43,154 nt of DNA from a bacterium. Lineage in GTDB: Bacteria; Margulisbacteria; Marinamargulisbacteria; JABIPA01. The stretch's first letter is position 1. Each line of letters begins with the position of its first letter. The DNA is taken from contig JABIPA010000017.1 of the NCBI GenBank assembly GCA_018698675.1, positions 1 to 43,154 on the forward strand. The letters run 5' to 3'. Of the stretch, positions 14,339 through 22,549 are shown one piece after another. The translations under genes and the position numbers were made by a program. Under the pieces are notes generated by a model, which was not told the origin of the DNA, did no database searches, and was given only the letters and a program-made list of their open reading frames with translations.

Positions 14339-16971
14339 GTGTAACTAACCTCCCCCAACAAGGTGTTCGTTCGTCCACCGCAATAAAATCACCACCAAAA
14401 GGAATAGAACAAAAACAAGCAAGTTCAGTATCTTCCGAAGCAAAATTAACATCCGAATTAGGCGGAATCGGTAAACCCGAAACAGGAGTTGAATATCGCC
14501 CCGTCGACTTTAAAAGTGCCGAAGGAAAAAGTTTTCATAAAGGGCTATCAAATGCGATTACAAATTTATCAAACAAATCAAAACCTGAAAGTACTGAGGC
14601 TGCGGCTCCAAAAAGCGTACTTAAACAAGCCGGTGGCGTCGTTAAAAGTGGAATGAGTAAAGTATCTAAAGGAATCGATAAGTTCACGTCAGGGCCGGTT
14701 GGTACTACGATTGCAAAAACGTCTCATACCGGAGCTTTTACCATTAAAGGAGCTATAGGCGTCTTAGCTCAAGCAGGAGTCTCTGTGGCTGCTGCCCCAC
14801 TAGTTGCTGCGGCATGTATTGGAGTATTAGGTGGAATCATGGTAAAAGGTGGATTAAACGCAATAAAAGCTGCTACCGCCGATATTAATAAAGATATTAA
14901 TACCGTAAAAAAAGATACCATGAACCAAATCATGGAGAACAATTTCAATATATCTACCGGTGACGGAAAGTCAATTCCTTTATTTTCGATGGAGGAAAAC
15001 AGCGCTATATCTGACAATTTTATGTCAAATTTAAAAGAAAAAGGAATTCTTGGCGAAGGTGGTGTTCTAAACAAAGATGGTGCTTCGGTGAAAGGGAAAT
15101 CTCAATCAGAAATAAAAGCACTAATTACAGAATGTATGACAGATACATTAAATACAGCAATTGGAGATAACGCAGAGGTCCATGCCGACATGATTGAACA
15201 TATGTCAGAACAAATAGCAGTAGATACAATGTTAGATCTGGGTTGGGTTGAAGCACCTAAAGACGATCTAGGAGGACAAGTCCTGATTGACGTAATGAAA
15301 TCAGCAAACCTTCTTTCTAAAAGTACAGGTAGAATTAATTCAAACAGCGCAGATAACGTCAAAACAGCGATAACGAAAGTTTTAAAAGAATGTGAAAGCG
15401 ATGGAACACTGTCAGATAAACTTGATTCTTTAGGAATTCCAGAAGGAAACGCAGACGATGCATCACATGTACTTCTCCACAGGATGGGATTTATGGATTC
15501 TTCAGCATTAGCAGGCGCTGCCAAAAACTTAGACGGCGTATCACCTTCAAAACTTGACGACAAATTAAAACAAAAAGGAATTGTTTCTCAAGAAGGAACT
15601 CTAATGAAAGTCCCTTCCGAAGAAGAGCTTTGTGACATGTTTATTAGCTTAAACAATCCCTCAGCTTCCCCCTCTGAAAAAGAAGACATGATGAAAGATA
15701 TACTCACTGATGTAACGGTAACTCTAAATAAAACGCCCTTTGAAAAATTTAAAACTGAGATAACAACAAACGTTTTACCAAATAAAAAATCATTAACAAT
15801 GAAAAAAAATAAAGCGAGTACGGCAAACAAAGTAGCGATTGCAAATGGAGCAGGAACGTTAGGAGCAGGAGCTTTATTTTCTAGTGCAAGTGTTATTAGT
15901 GCACTTACTACAATCGGAACATTTACAGGGACCGCATTAGTCGGAGCAGGGACATTAGCTGCAGGACCTTTTGTTGCAATGGGTGCCGCAACTGTGGGTG
16001 GTGCTTGCGCTACTTATGGAGCTGTCAAAAATTGTAAAGCCGGGTATGTTTTAAAAGCCCAAGTAAAGGCGCTTGACAAACAAATGACTGCTATCGGCGA
16101 TGAAATAAAGCAATTAGACGTAGAAATAAAAGATCTTACAAATAATATTTCAGAACTTAAAGCCGAATTGGACCAATTAAATGCACAAGGGGGTAAACTT
16201 AAAGACAAAGAATTAAGTTTAAAAACGATGGCATTAGAGAAAAAAATTAGCGCAAGTGAATTGAAACTATCAACAAAAAAAATTGTTACGGCCAAAACAA
16301 AAATCAAATTAAAAAAAACGACCCTCAATAAAAAAATAACTACCATGAAAAAAGAACTCGCTTTCAAGCAAAGTAGAAAACTCGCTGCATTTGCGACAGC
16401 ATCTGCCCTTGCCGTTACAGCAGGCGTAATTACAATGACAGCGGCAGCTGCGGCATCTGCGGCTACCGGAGGATTAGCTGTTCCCGTTATAATGTTAGCG
16501 GCGGCGGCTTTTACCGGAGGAGGTGTGATCTCACACACGCAAGAGGGAAAACACCAGGACGGAATAAAAAAAGAAGATTCAAGTATGAAAACCCTAATGA
16601 GAGCAACAAAATTTGGAGACCAAATAAAGTCATTAGAAAATGAATTTAAAAATGGTGACATAAGCGAAGAAAATTTTGAGTTAACATTGAAATCCGTCTC
16701 TGAAAATATGGATTCAATCGAAAATGCCATTTCTCAAACCTCTTATGAATCAGAAACATATGGATTAATAAAAGAAGCATTTTCAGAAGCCAGTGATATG
16801 ATTCACGACGCAGCAACTACCCATGGTATAGAGGTTACAGATTTCAAATTATCAGAAAGCCAATCACCTCTTATAGACAGCGGAATATCAACAATTCTTG
16901 GAGAAAATAGTGAGGCTGGAGGCATTGAGGTTCAGCTTGATACACGCAATACATTAGTAGACGTCCAATAA
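14335..16971 (+). CDS. Large Ala/Gly-rich protein with glycine-zipper hydrophobic segments and a coiled coil, unknown function
   Basis: An 878-residue protein with no N-terminal signal peptide. Layout: disordered Ser/Lys-rich N-terminus (1-125); hydrophobic segment 1 (about 134-176); a soluble alpha-helical region (180-490) with what look like two or three degenerate repeats of roughly 80-90 residues; hydrophobic Gly/Ala-rich segment 2 (about 500-563); a long heptad-rich coiled coil (about 572-680); hydrophobic segment 3 (about 682-733); a soluble tail. Lack of a signal peptide with several small-residue-rich membrane-insertable helices and a coiled coil recalls pore-forming or translocator-type secreted proteins, but I see no sequence match to a named family. 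Coupled by ATGA to the small upstream gene. Confidence 0.65.
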   Translation: MSVTNLPQQGVRSSTAIKSPPKGIEQKQASSVSSEAKLTSELGGIGKPETGVEYRPVDFKSAEGKSFHKGLSNAITNLSNKSKPESTEAAAPKSVLKQAGGVVKSGMSKVSKGIDKFTSGPVGTTIAKTSHTGAFTIKGAIGVLAQAGVSVAAAPLVAAACIGVLGGIMVKGGLNAIKAATADINKDINTVKKDTMNQIMENNFNISTGDGKSIPLFSMEENSAISDNFMSNLKEKGILGEGGVLNKDGASVKGKSQSEIKALITECMTDTLNTAIGDNAEVHADMIEHMSEQIAVDTMLDLGWVEAPKDDLGGQVLIDVMKSANLLSKSTGRINSNSADNVKTAITKVLKECESDGTLSDKLDSLGIPEGNADDASHVLLHRMGFMDSSALAGAAKNLDGVSPSKLDDKLKQKGIVSQEGTLMKVPSEEELCDMFISLNNPSASPSEKEDMMKDILTDVTVTLNKTPFEKFKTEITTNVLPNKKSLTMKKNKASTANKVAIANGAGTLGAGALFSSASVISALTTIGTFTGTALVGAGTLAAGPFVAMGAATVGGACATYGAVKNCKAGYVLKAQVKALDKQMTAIGDEIKQLDVEIKDLTNNISELKAELDQLNAQGGKLKDKELSLKTMALEKKISASELKLSTKKIVTAKTKIKLKKTTLNKKITTMKKELAFKQSRKLAAFATASALAVTAGVITMTAAAAASAATGGLAVPVIMLAAAAFTGGGVISHTQEGKHQDGIKKEDSSMKTLMRATKFGDQIKSLENEFKNGDISEENFELTLKSVSENMDSIENAISQTSYESETYGLIKEAFSEASDMIHDAATTHGIEVTDFKLSESQSPLIDSGISTILGENSEAGGIEVQLDTRNTLVDVQ

Positions 16972-17065
16972 AAACAAACTAAAACGTAAAAATACCCCGA
17001 TTCTAAAAAAACCGAATTCTTTATTCTCCTCAAATTTGATTGACATGCGATGCTAAAATGAAAGA

Positions 17066-17182
17066 ATGAGTCAAAATTCAACAATAAAATTATTGTCCTC
17101 AAATTCAGGTTTTGAACAAGCCATACATATTCAAGAAGTTGTCTGGGAAAAAAAACCGTATCAATTCCATATTCAGTATTAA
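17066..17182 (+). CDS. Possible 38-residue small protein
   Basis: ATG at 17066 opens a 38-codon frame beginning MSQNSTIKLLSSNSGF and ending FHIQY before TAA. It lies 94 bp after the 878-residue gene, and no strong ribosome-binding site precedes it. A chance frame in AT-rich spacer DNA is the main alternative; it could also be the remnant of a longer gene. No function can be inferred. Confidence 0.2.
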   Translation: MSQNSTIKLLSSNSGFEQAIHIQEVVWEKKPYQFHIQY

Positions 17183-17344
17183 AGGCAGGTATCAAAATAT
17201 GAAAATAGGACAATCATTAAAAACATTTCAAAAAACCTTCTCTGCACAAAATTCCAACATTCCTTTTAACGACAATTAACAATTATTTCATTTTATAAGA
17301 ATATATAAAAAAATATAGCGGCCTATATATTAAATTAAGTTAAC

Positions 17345-17363
17345 TCTCTTTTGGTAAAAGAGA
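17345..17363. repeat. Short inverted repeat upstream of the MenC-like gene
   Basis: TCTCTTTT and AAAAGAGA form a perfect 8-bp stem around a 3-nt GGT loop, about 58 bp before the ATG at 17421. No T-run follows on the plus strand, so an operator or a leader hairpin is as likely as a terminator. Confidence 0.35.
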
Positions 17364-17420
17364 ATAAAACTATAAATAAAGCATTAAATATTAAAACAAA
17401 TATAATTCTGGAGAAAAATC

Positions 17421-18527
17421 ATGATAAATATCAAAAAAATAATTTTAAGAGAAATAAACATGAAATTGGTAGAACCATTCGAAACATCATCAGGAAGTGT
17501 TGATAACAAACGCATATTACTCGTAGAAATGAAAACAAATACTTACTCTGCATGGTCAGAATGTGTAGCCCAACAAATTCCAGACTACTCTCCAGAAACA
17601 ATAGATACATGTTGGCTAATGATAGAAAAATTTTTAGCTCCAAAACTTTTAAACAACTCAATAGACCACCCAAAAGACGTATTTAATCGTTTAGAAAAAA
17701 ATATCAGGGGCAATTTAATGGCCAAAGCGGCCGTCGAAATGGGTACTTGGGGTCTTTACGCAAATATGACAAACCAATCCCTTAGTAGCTTAATAAAAGG
17801 GACTAGGAAACAAGTGGAAACAGGCGTTTCGATTGGAATCCAAAAAGATCCAGAAACCCTTCTTAAAAAAGTAGATGAATCTGTAAAACTTGGATATGGC
17901 AAAATAAAAATTAAAATCCAACCAGGAAATGATTTTCCATTCATCGACATAGTAAGAAAAAAATACCCAAAGATAAAACTTATGGTAGACGCGAATAACG
18001 CATACAACCTTTCTGACGACTTTTCAAAGTTTGATGGTTACAATTTAATTATGTTAGAACAACCTCTAGCCTGGGACGATGTCTATCAACATGCCCAACT
18101 ACAAAAAAAATTAAAAACTCCCGTTTGTCTCGACGAGTCCATAACTTCTTTAGCAAAAGCAAAAGAAATGATAGCTCTTAAATCAGGACAAATAATTAAT
18201 ATTAAGCCAGGTCGAGTAGGCGGGTTTACTCCGTCAATTGATATTCATAATATATGCCAAGAAAATAATATCCCTGTTTGGTGTGGAGGAATGTTAGAAA
18301 CAGGTATAGGAAGAGCGTATAATATTGCATTAGCAAGTTTACCTAACTTTTCAATCCCAGGAGATTTATCGCCAAGTGCAAGATATTGGAAAAAAGATAT
18401 AGTGACGCCTGAATGGACCATGTCAGATGATGGGTTAATGACGGTCCCTAATAAATCAGGTTTAGGAGTCGAGGTAGATGAAGAAAAAATAGAATCTATT
18501 ACAATTAAAAAGTTAGAATTAAGTTAA
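17421..18527 (+). CDS. menC: o-Succinylbenzoate synthase / N-acylamino acid racemase family (MenC-like)
   Basis: Enolase-superfamily enzyme of 368 residues. Catalytic features of the muconate-lactonizing-type subgroup are visible: the first lysine region KIKIKIQPG, metal ligands in MVDANNAY, MLEQPLAWDD and CLDESITS, and the second lysine in INIKPGRVGG. The C-terminal block GGMLETGIGRAYNIALASLPNF and PGDLSPSARYW is typical of the Firmicutes-type OSBS/NAAAR branch. OSBS makes o-succinylbenzoate in menaquinone synthesis; some members instead racemise N-succinylamino acids. A GGAGA ribosome-binding site sits 7 nt before the ATG. No other men gene is in the window, so the OSBS role is likely but not certain. 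Confidence 0.8.
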   Translation: MINIKKIILREINMKLVEPFETSSGSVDNKRILLVEMKTNTYSAWSECVAQQIPDYSPETIDTCWLMIEKFLAPKLLNNSIDHPKDVFNRLEKNIRGNLMAKAAVEMGTWGLYANMTNQSLSSLIKGTRKQVETGVSIGIQKDPETLLKKVDESVKLGYGKIKIKIQPGNDFPFIDIVRKKYPKIKLMVDANNAYNLSDDFSKFDGYNLIMLEQPLAWDDVYQHAQLQKKLKTPVCLDESITSLAKAKEMIALKSGQIINIKPGRVGGFTPSIDIHNICQENNIPVWCGGMLETGIGRAYNIALASLPNFSIPGDLSPSARYWKKDIVTPEWTMSDDGLMTVPNKSGLGVEVDEEKIESITIKKLELS

Positions 18528-18685
18528 CAAAAAGGACACCTTTACATACACAATTATTAGCCAATCCTGTCATGGAGATCGTCCTCAAGAAGGAAATAAT
18601 TAGATTAAAAAGAACCGCACAAAGAATTATACTTATCAAAAATTCAATTTTAAGGATAAACTAAATTTAAGTTGAAGGAGCTTTT

Positions 18686-19336
18686 ATGAAAAAATTAATT
18701 TGTATTGTCGTTTTCTTAATGTCACTAACTCAAACAGCGCTAAGCCAACGATCTTTTTCGAATTACCATGTTAAAGTTTCTGTTCACGAAAACTTATTAA
18801 ATGAACTCTTTCAAACAATAAACCCCATCAATGGAAAAGGTGAAATTCATGGAGCCTTCGTAAAAGATAAATATAAATGGGCAGTCACATCTACCACCGT
18901 TCACATAAAAAAAGGAATGACAGTAGTTAAAGTAGATATTGACCTAAAAGTTGGAGACAAAACATCAAAAACAACTGCCTTTGGAAAACTCAAAATATCT
19001 TATGATAAAGATAAGAATCAAATAAAATTTAACGTAGAAAAAATTTCTTTCGAAATCTATGCCGATGTTTTCAATAATGACGTGCTTTTAACCACCGTTG
19101 ATTTAACATCTGTATATCAACCCGAGTTTTATCTACCCGGACCATCTAAGTTGGACCAAGTCATCAGTATACCAATACCAAATGGAGAAGATATCTCGGT
19201 AAAAGCAAAACCATCTTCTTATCAAATAAAAATATTGGATAAAAGGGTTGATGTTCTTGCTACATATAAATTTGAAAAAGTAATTAAACTAAAGCCCTCA
19301 AAACTTAGTATTGACGATAAAACATCAAATAATTAA
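18686..19336 (+). CDS. Exported protein of unknown function
   Basis: A 216-residue protein with a clean signal peptide (MKKL, hydrophobic to about residue 17, then ALSQ). The mature part is rich in alternating hydrophobic/polar strands such as VVKVDIDLKVG and KFNVEKISFEIYADVF, suggesting a beta-rich periplasmic or outer-membrane-facing protein. The pattern (HENLLNELF near the start, repeated amphipathic strands) loosely recalls TULIP/SMP-type lipid-binding proteins, but that is a weak impression. A GAAGGAG ribosome-binding site precedes the ATG. The next gene starts 13 bp later, so the pair is probably an operon. Function unknown. Confidence 0.7.
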   Translation: MKKLICIVVFLMSLTQTALSQRSFSNYHVKVSVHENLLNELFQTINPINGKGEIHGAFVKDKYKWAVTSTTVHIKKGMTVVKVDIDLKVGDKTSKTTAFGKLKISYDKDKNQIKFNVEKISFEIYADVFNNDVLLTTVDLTSVYQPEFYLPGPSKLDQVISIPIPNGEDISVKAKPSSYQIKILDKRVDVLATYKFEKVIKLKPSKLSIDDKTSNN

Positions 19337-19349
19337 AATTTAAGTACAT

Positions 19350-19604
19350 ATGGACACCCTTTCGTCATCATATTTATGGATTCTTAATAGCCAATTCTTT
19401 GGCTTTTTCTTCTACTTAGTCGGGCTTGTTGCTTCCGTATCTTTTTTAATTAAACGATTAAAAAAATCCTCTATTAAAAATACGGCCCTAAAAGTCATAA
19501 CTAAGGGATTAATTATATCATTCATTTTATTTCTTATAAGTTTTTCTCTCTGGTTTATTTTAATAAACATTCAAATGATTGGTTCTAGCTCAGTCCCAAC
19601 TTAA
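19350..19604 (+). CDS. Small two-helix membrane protein, unknown function
   Basis: An 84-residue protein with two clear membrane segments (about residues 12-34 and 48-74) joined by a basic loop KRLKKSSIKN, so the loop is probably cytoplasmic and both ends face out. It lies 13 bp after the exported-protein gene on the same strand, and its last 20 nt overlap the 3' end of the convergent glycosyltransferase gene. No family recognised. The hydrophobic pattern and spacing argue that it is real. Confidence 0.55.
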   Translation: MDTLSSSYLWILNSQFFGFFFYLVGLVASVSFLIKRLKKSSIKNTALKVITKGLIISFILFLISFSLWFILINIQMIGSSSVPT

Positions 19605-20346
19605 CACAAACCAAAAATATCCCAATAACTGAACCTACCTGAAAAAAAAGACGTCCCTTTTTGTAACGAATCATACTTACCCATGTAGACTCCATTGCCC
19701 TTAAAATATATTGAGTGTTACTTTTTATTAAACGCGAAGGGCGAGTTGGCTCATTAACGGTGATATCGATATTATCAAATTTAAAATTCAAATATGTTCC
19801 TAAAATATTCATCTCAATCGTATATGTATAAGTTGTATAAAAAACCAATTGTGAAGCTACTTTCCTAGACATAGCCCTGAACCCGCAAGGATAATCTTTT
19901 ATGGTAGAGCCCACTACCCTATTCAAAAAAAAAGTACCAAAAATTTGTAAGAACTTTTTTTTAGAAGAAAACCAAGGCATATTCGTAATCGGTCGACTAC
20001 CAATTGAAACATCAGCCGAACCGGTTATAAGAGGGTCTAAAATCAAGGGAATTTCTTCGGGTTTATACTGACCATCTCCATCTAAGTTAATAATAATATC
20101 AGCACCCTCTTTTAAGGCCCATGACACACCAGAGAAAAATGTTTTTGCCAATCCCAAACGTTTTTCATGCTTAATGATTTTATCAACGTAAGGTTCTGCA
20201 TATTTACAGGTATTATCGGTACTACCGTCATCTATAAGAATAATTTTTACATCGTCAATTTTTGAATATGTTTTAGATATTTTTGTAAGTACGGATACAA
20301 TATCTTGTTCTTCATTATAAGCAGGTATTTGGATAACTAATTTCAA
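19585..20346 (-). CDS. GT2-family glycosyltransferase (DPM1/DpsG-like)
   Basis: A 253-residue GT-A enzyme. IPAYNEEQDI (residues 6-15), DDGSTDNT (40-47), and the metal-binding NLDGDGQYKPEEIP are the classic family-2 motifs; GSRPI and a YPCGFRAMSR acceptor segment resemble dolichyl/polyprenyl-phosphate mannosyl- or glucosyltransferases. A C-terminal hydrophobic helix (about 232-252) may anchor it to the membrane. Such enzymes make polyprenyl-phosphate sugars used by GT-C transferases such as the candidate at 8879-10792. It starts 5 bp after the flavin-reductase-like gene on the same strand. Donor sugar unknown. Confidence 0.85.
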   Translation of the reverse strand: MKLVIQIPAYNEEQDIVSVLTKISKTYSKIDDVKIILIDDGSTDNTCKYAEPYVDKIIKHEKRLGLAKTFFSGVSWALKEGADIIINLDGDGQYKPEEIPLILDPLITGSADVSIGSRPITNMPWFSSKKKFLQIFGTFFLNRVVGSTIKDYPCGFRAMSRKVASQLVFYTTYTYTIEMNILGTYLNFKFDNIDITVNEPTRPSRLIKSNTQYILRAMESTWVSMIRYKKGRLFFQVGSVIGIFLVCVKLGLS

Positions 20347-20351
20347 CGGAT

Positions 20352-20963
20352 CTATAATCGGCCTTGTTCAAAGGATGAATCTACTACCGAATAGTCCGAA
20401 TAACCCAATCTGCATAAAGGATTGAATTTTGACCAAGAAATTCTTTCTCCTTCAAGAATTGAATCGTCTATATGAACATACTCAATTTCCCCAAAAAGAA
20501 AATTTTGAGCCCCGATTTCTATATGTTTATAATACCGAGCAAATAAACTAATAGGTTGATTCTCCAAAACAACATAGTTTTCATGTCCATCAAACGTTAA
20601 TCCATTTTTAGCCTTATCTAAATTCAAATTTAATTCTGAGACCTCCGAAACGTTCCTATCAAAAGGTTTTGAAGATCCAACCATTGGCAGCAAATCATTC
20701 TTGCCTGGGATATGAATTGTAAAATGTGTCCGATTCAAAATATTTTCAAAGGTATCTTTAGGAGTACCATCTCTTTTTGAACCAATCGATATCGAAATAA
20801 CTGGAGGTTCGCTCGATACACCATTAAAAAAGGAAAAAGGGGCCAAATTATGCGTTCCATTTTCATTTTCCGAAAGAACCCAAGCTATAGGTCTTGGAAT
20901 GATAACTTGAGTCATTAGATTATAAATGGACGCTTTAGGCAATTTTTTAATATCAAAATTCAC
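20352..20963 (-). CDS. Flavin-reductase-like (FMN-binding split-barrel) protein
   Basis: A 203-residue protein of the flavin reductase-like family. VIIPRPIAWVLSENENGTHNLAPFSFFNGVSSEPPVISISIG is the family's FMN-binding strand pair (PRPIA...NLAPFSFF...PPxxxxS), followed by KDTFENI and the His-containing FTIHIPG. Members bind FMN and reduce flavins or act as stand-alone oxidoreductases. The length fits the single-domain type. It is the first gene of a two-gene unit with the GT2 enzyme downstream, whose function is not obviously linked. Substrate unknown. Confidence 0.82.
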   Translation of the reverse strand: MNFDIKKLPKASIYNLMTQVIIPRPIAWVLSENENGTHNLAPFSFFNGVSSEPPVISISIGSKRDGTPKDTFENILNRTHFTIHIPGKNDLLPMVGSSKPFDRNVSEVSELNLNLDKAKNGLTFDGHENYVVLENQPISLFARYYKHIEIGAQNFLFGEIEYVHIDDSILEGERISWSKFNPLCRLGYSDYSVVDSSFEQGRL

Positions 20964-21126
20964 AATAATTAGTTTAACTTAGACGCTAAAGTGCATCAAT
21001 ATATTTTGAATCAAACAATCTATTTAAACCCAACATTTAACAGGTTTCCATTCGGTAAATTTAGGGAAATAATTATTTATGAGACATTATAATAAGAAAC
21101 TTAACCAGTGCTTAATAAATTAGCCC

Positions 21127-21155
21127 TTGCAAAGTCATTTTCAAGCACCTATAAT
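21127..21155 (+). promoter_or_regulatory. Sigma-70 promoter for tRNA-Asn
   Basis: TTGCAA (21127-21132) and a perfect TATAAT (21150-21155) with 17-bp spacing. The expected start near 21162 is 14 nt before the mature tRNA 5' end. Strong by eye and well placed. Confidence 0.7.
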
Positions 21156-21175
21156 TTCTGAAAATAATAAACCAT

Positions 21176-21250
21176 TCCTCGGTAGCTCAATGGCAGAGCA
21201 AACGGCTGTTAACCGTTAGGTTGTTGGTTCGATCCCGACCCGAGGAGCCA
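21176..21250 (+). tRNA. tRNA-Asn (anticodon GTT)
   Basis: Perfect 7-bp acceptor stem TCCTCGG (21176-21182) with CCGAGGA (21240-21246). D-arm GCTC/GAGC, anticodon stem AACGG/CCGTT with loop CTGTTAA (anticodon GTT, 21208-21210), T-arm GTTGG/CCGAC around TTCGATC, discriminator G and an encoded CCA at 21248-21250. The next gene's ATG is only 8 nt downstream, with no room for a terminator, so the tRNA is probably processed from a transcript that continues into the glycosyltransferase gene. Confidence 0.97.
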
Positions 21251-21258
21251 AATATTTA

Positions 21259-21939
21259 ATGAAACTTTCAATTATTGTTCCCTGTTATAATGAAGCCTCC
21301 ACAATCAAATTAATTTTAAAACAAATTAAAGACGAACCCTTATCCCTTGAAAAAGAAATAATTGTTATTGACGATGGTTCCACAGATGGAACAAAAGAAA
21401 TTCTAGAAAATCAAAAAGAAATCACGTACATCGATTTAAAACAAAATAAAGGTAAAGGCTTTGCATTAAGAACCGGGTTTCAAGCCGCCACAGGTGATAT
21501 TATAATTATTCAAGATGCAGACCTCGAATATAGTCCCAAAGATTACCATAAGTTATTAGACCCGATTTTAAACAAAGGCGCTGATGTCGTTTACGGCTCA
21601 AGGTTTTTAACTAGCGAACCACATAGAGTTTTATATTTTTGGCACTATGTAGCAAATAAATCATTAACCTATTTATCAAATATGCTAACCAATATTAATC
21701 TATCGGACATGGAAACATGTTATAAGGTATTTAAAGCTCCAATAATAAAAAATATAAAACTGAACCAAAATAGATTCGGTTTCGAACCCGAAATAACTGC
21801 AAAAATATCAAAAAAGAAATTGTCTATCTATGAAGTGGGAATAAGTTACAACGGACGCACTTACGAAGATGGAAAAAAAATAACCTGGAAAGATGGAGTA
21901 GTCGCATTATATTGTATCATTCGTTATAATATTTTTTAG
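21259..21939 (+). CDS. GT2-family glycosyltransferase
   Basis: A 226-residue GT-A enzyme. [10 protein letters not shown] (8-17), DDGSTDGT (39-46) and the metal-binding [13 protein letters not shown] are family-2 motifs. YGSRFL and [11 protein letters not shown] place it in the dolichyl-phosphate glucosyl/mannosyl-transferase-like group; the C-terminal [20 protein letters not shown] is a known signature of that group. No C-terminal membrane helices, so it is soluble or peripheral. It starts 8 nt after the encoded CCA of tRNA-Asn, with no separate promoter visible. It differs from the GT2 enzyme at 19585-20346 in length and C-terminus. Confidence 0.88.
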   Translation: MKLSIIVPCYNEASTIKLILKQIKDEPLSLEKEIIVIDDGSTDGTKEILENQKEITYIDLKQNKGKGFALRTGFQAATGDIIIIQDADLEYSPKDYHKLLDPILNKGADVVYGSRFLTSEPHRVLYFWHYVANKSLTYLSNMLTNINLSDMETCYKVFKAPIIKNIKLNQNRFGFEPEITAKISKKKLSIYEVGISYNGRTYEDGKKITWKDGVVALYCIIRYNIF

Positions 21940-21958
21940 AAATAATAAAGGAAATACT

Positions 21959-22363
21959 ATGTGGAAACTTTTTTTTGGACTTTTATTAATACCTTCTCTA
22001 GTTTTTAGTCTTCATAGGATAGACGAAAACAAACTAAAAACACTTCCCGAAAAAGATCAAGAAGAAATCAATCTCATTATAAACACTTATAAAAAAAGAC
22101 AAGAAACAAGTGGTGTCCGACTAAGAACATTAAGACAACTATTGGATGAAGAACTTTATAAAGAAACAGTAGACTACATAGAAATTAGTAACTTAGGAAA
22201 AAAATTAATGAATGTATATAGGCTTAGAGTAGACAATAAAGTGGATTCCGTAAAAAAATTACGAAAAATACTAGATCCTGTTCAATTCATAGACGTAAAT
22301 ACAAGTCCTGTCCCTAAACAGAAAAAACAAACAATTAAGCGAAAAACTCTTTTTGGACTATAA
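21959..22363 (+). CDS. Small exported protein, unknown function
   Basis: A 134-residue protein with a signal peptide (MWKLFFGLLLIPSLVFS). The mature part is helical and very charged, with NTYKKRQETSGVRLRTLRQLL and VDSVKKLRKILDPVQFIDV. The helical, charged character and a late I-L-D-P-x-Q-F segment faintly recall Spy/CpxP-type LTxxQ periplasmic proteins, but there is no second copy of that motif, so the match is weak. An AAAGGA ribosome-binding site precedes the ATG. It is 19 bp after the glycosyltransferase gene and probably in the same transcript. The C-terminal tail is Lys-rich. Confidence 0.6.
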   Translation: MWKLFFGLLLIPSLVFSLHRIDENKLKTLPEKDQEEINLIINTYKKRQETSGVRLRTLRQLLDEELYKETVDYIEISNLGKKLMNVYRLRVDNKVDSVKKLRKILDPVQFIDVNTSPVPKQKKQTIKRKTLFGL

Positions 22364-22549
22364 CCACAAATAATATTTTTGTAATCTATTCGACCATTTG
22401 AAAACTTATATACTTGTCACACATTCATCAAGATGTTGCCAAATGCTTAAGGTATGAAATTTCTCACGAAAGGCACATATATTTATAGGTAACTGAAGAG
22501 AAAATTTTATAGATTAGGTATTTCGTGACATCGCCAAAGCAAAGCCCCT

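Larger units (their letters stand above)
16972..17420 (+). other. 449-bp intergenic region
   Basis: Between the 878-residue protein and the MenC-like gene. It holds a possible 38-codon ORF (17066-17182), a 26-codon ORF (17199-17279, reading MKIGQSLKTFQKTF...) and an 8-bp inverted repeat at 17345-17363. The sequence is AT-rich otherwise, and I see no tRNA or known riboswitch. Confidence 0.6.
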
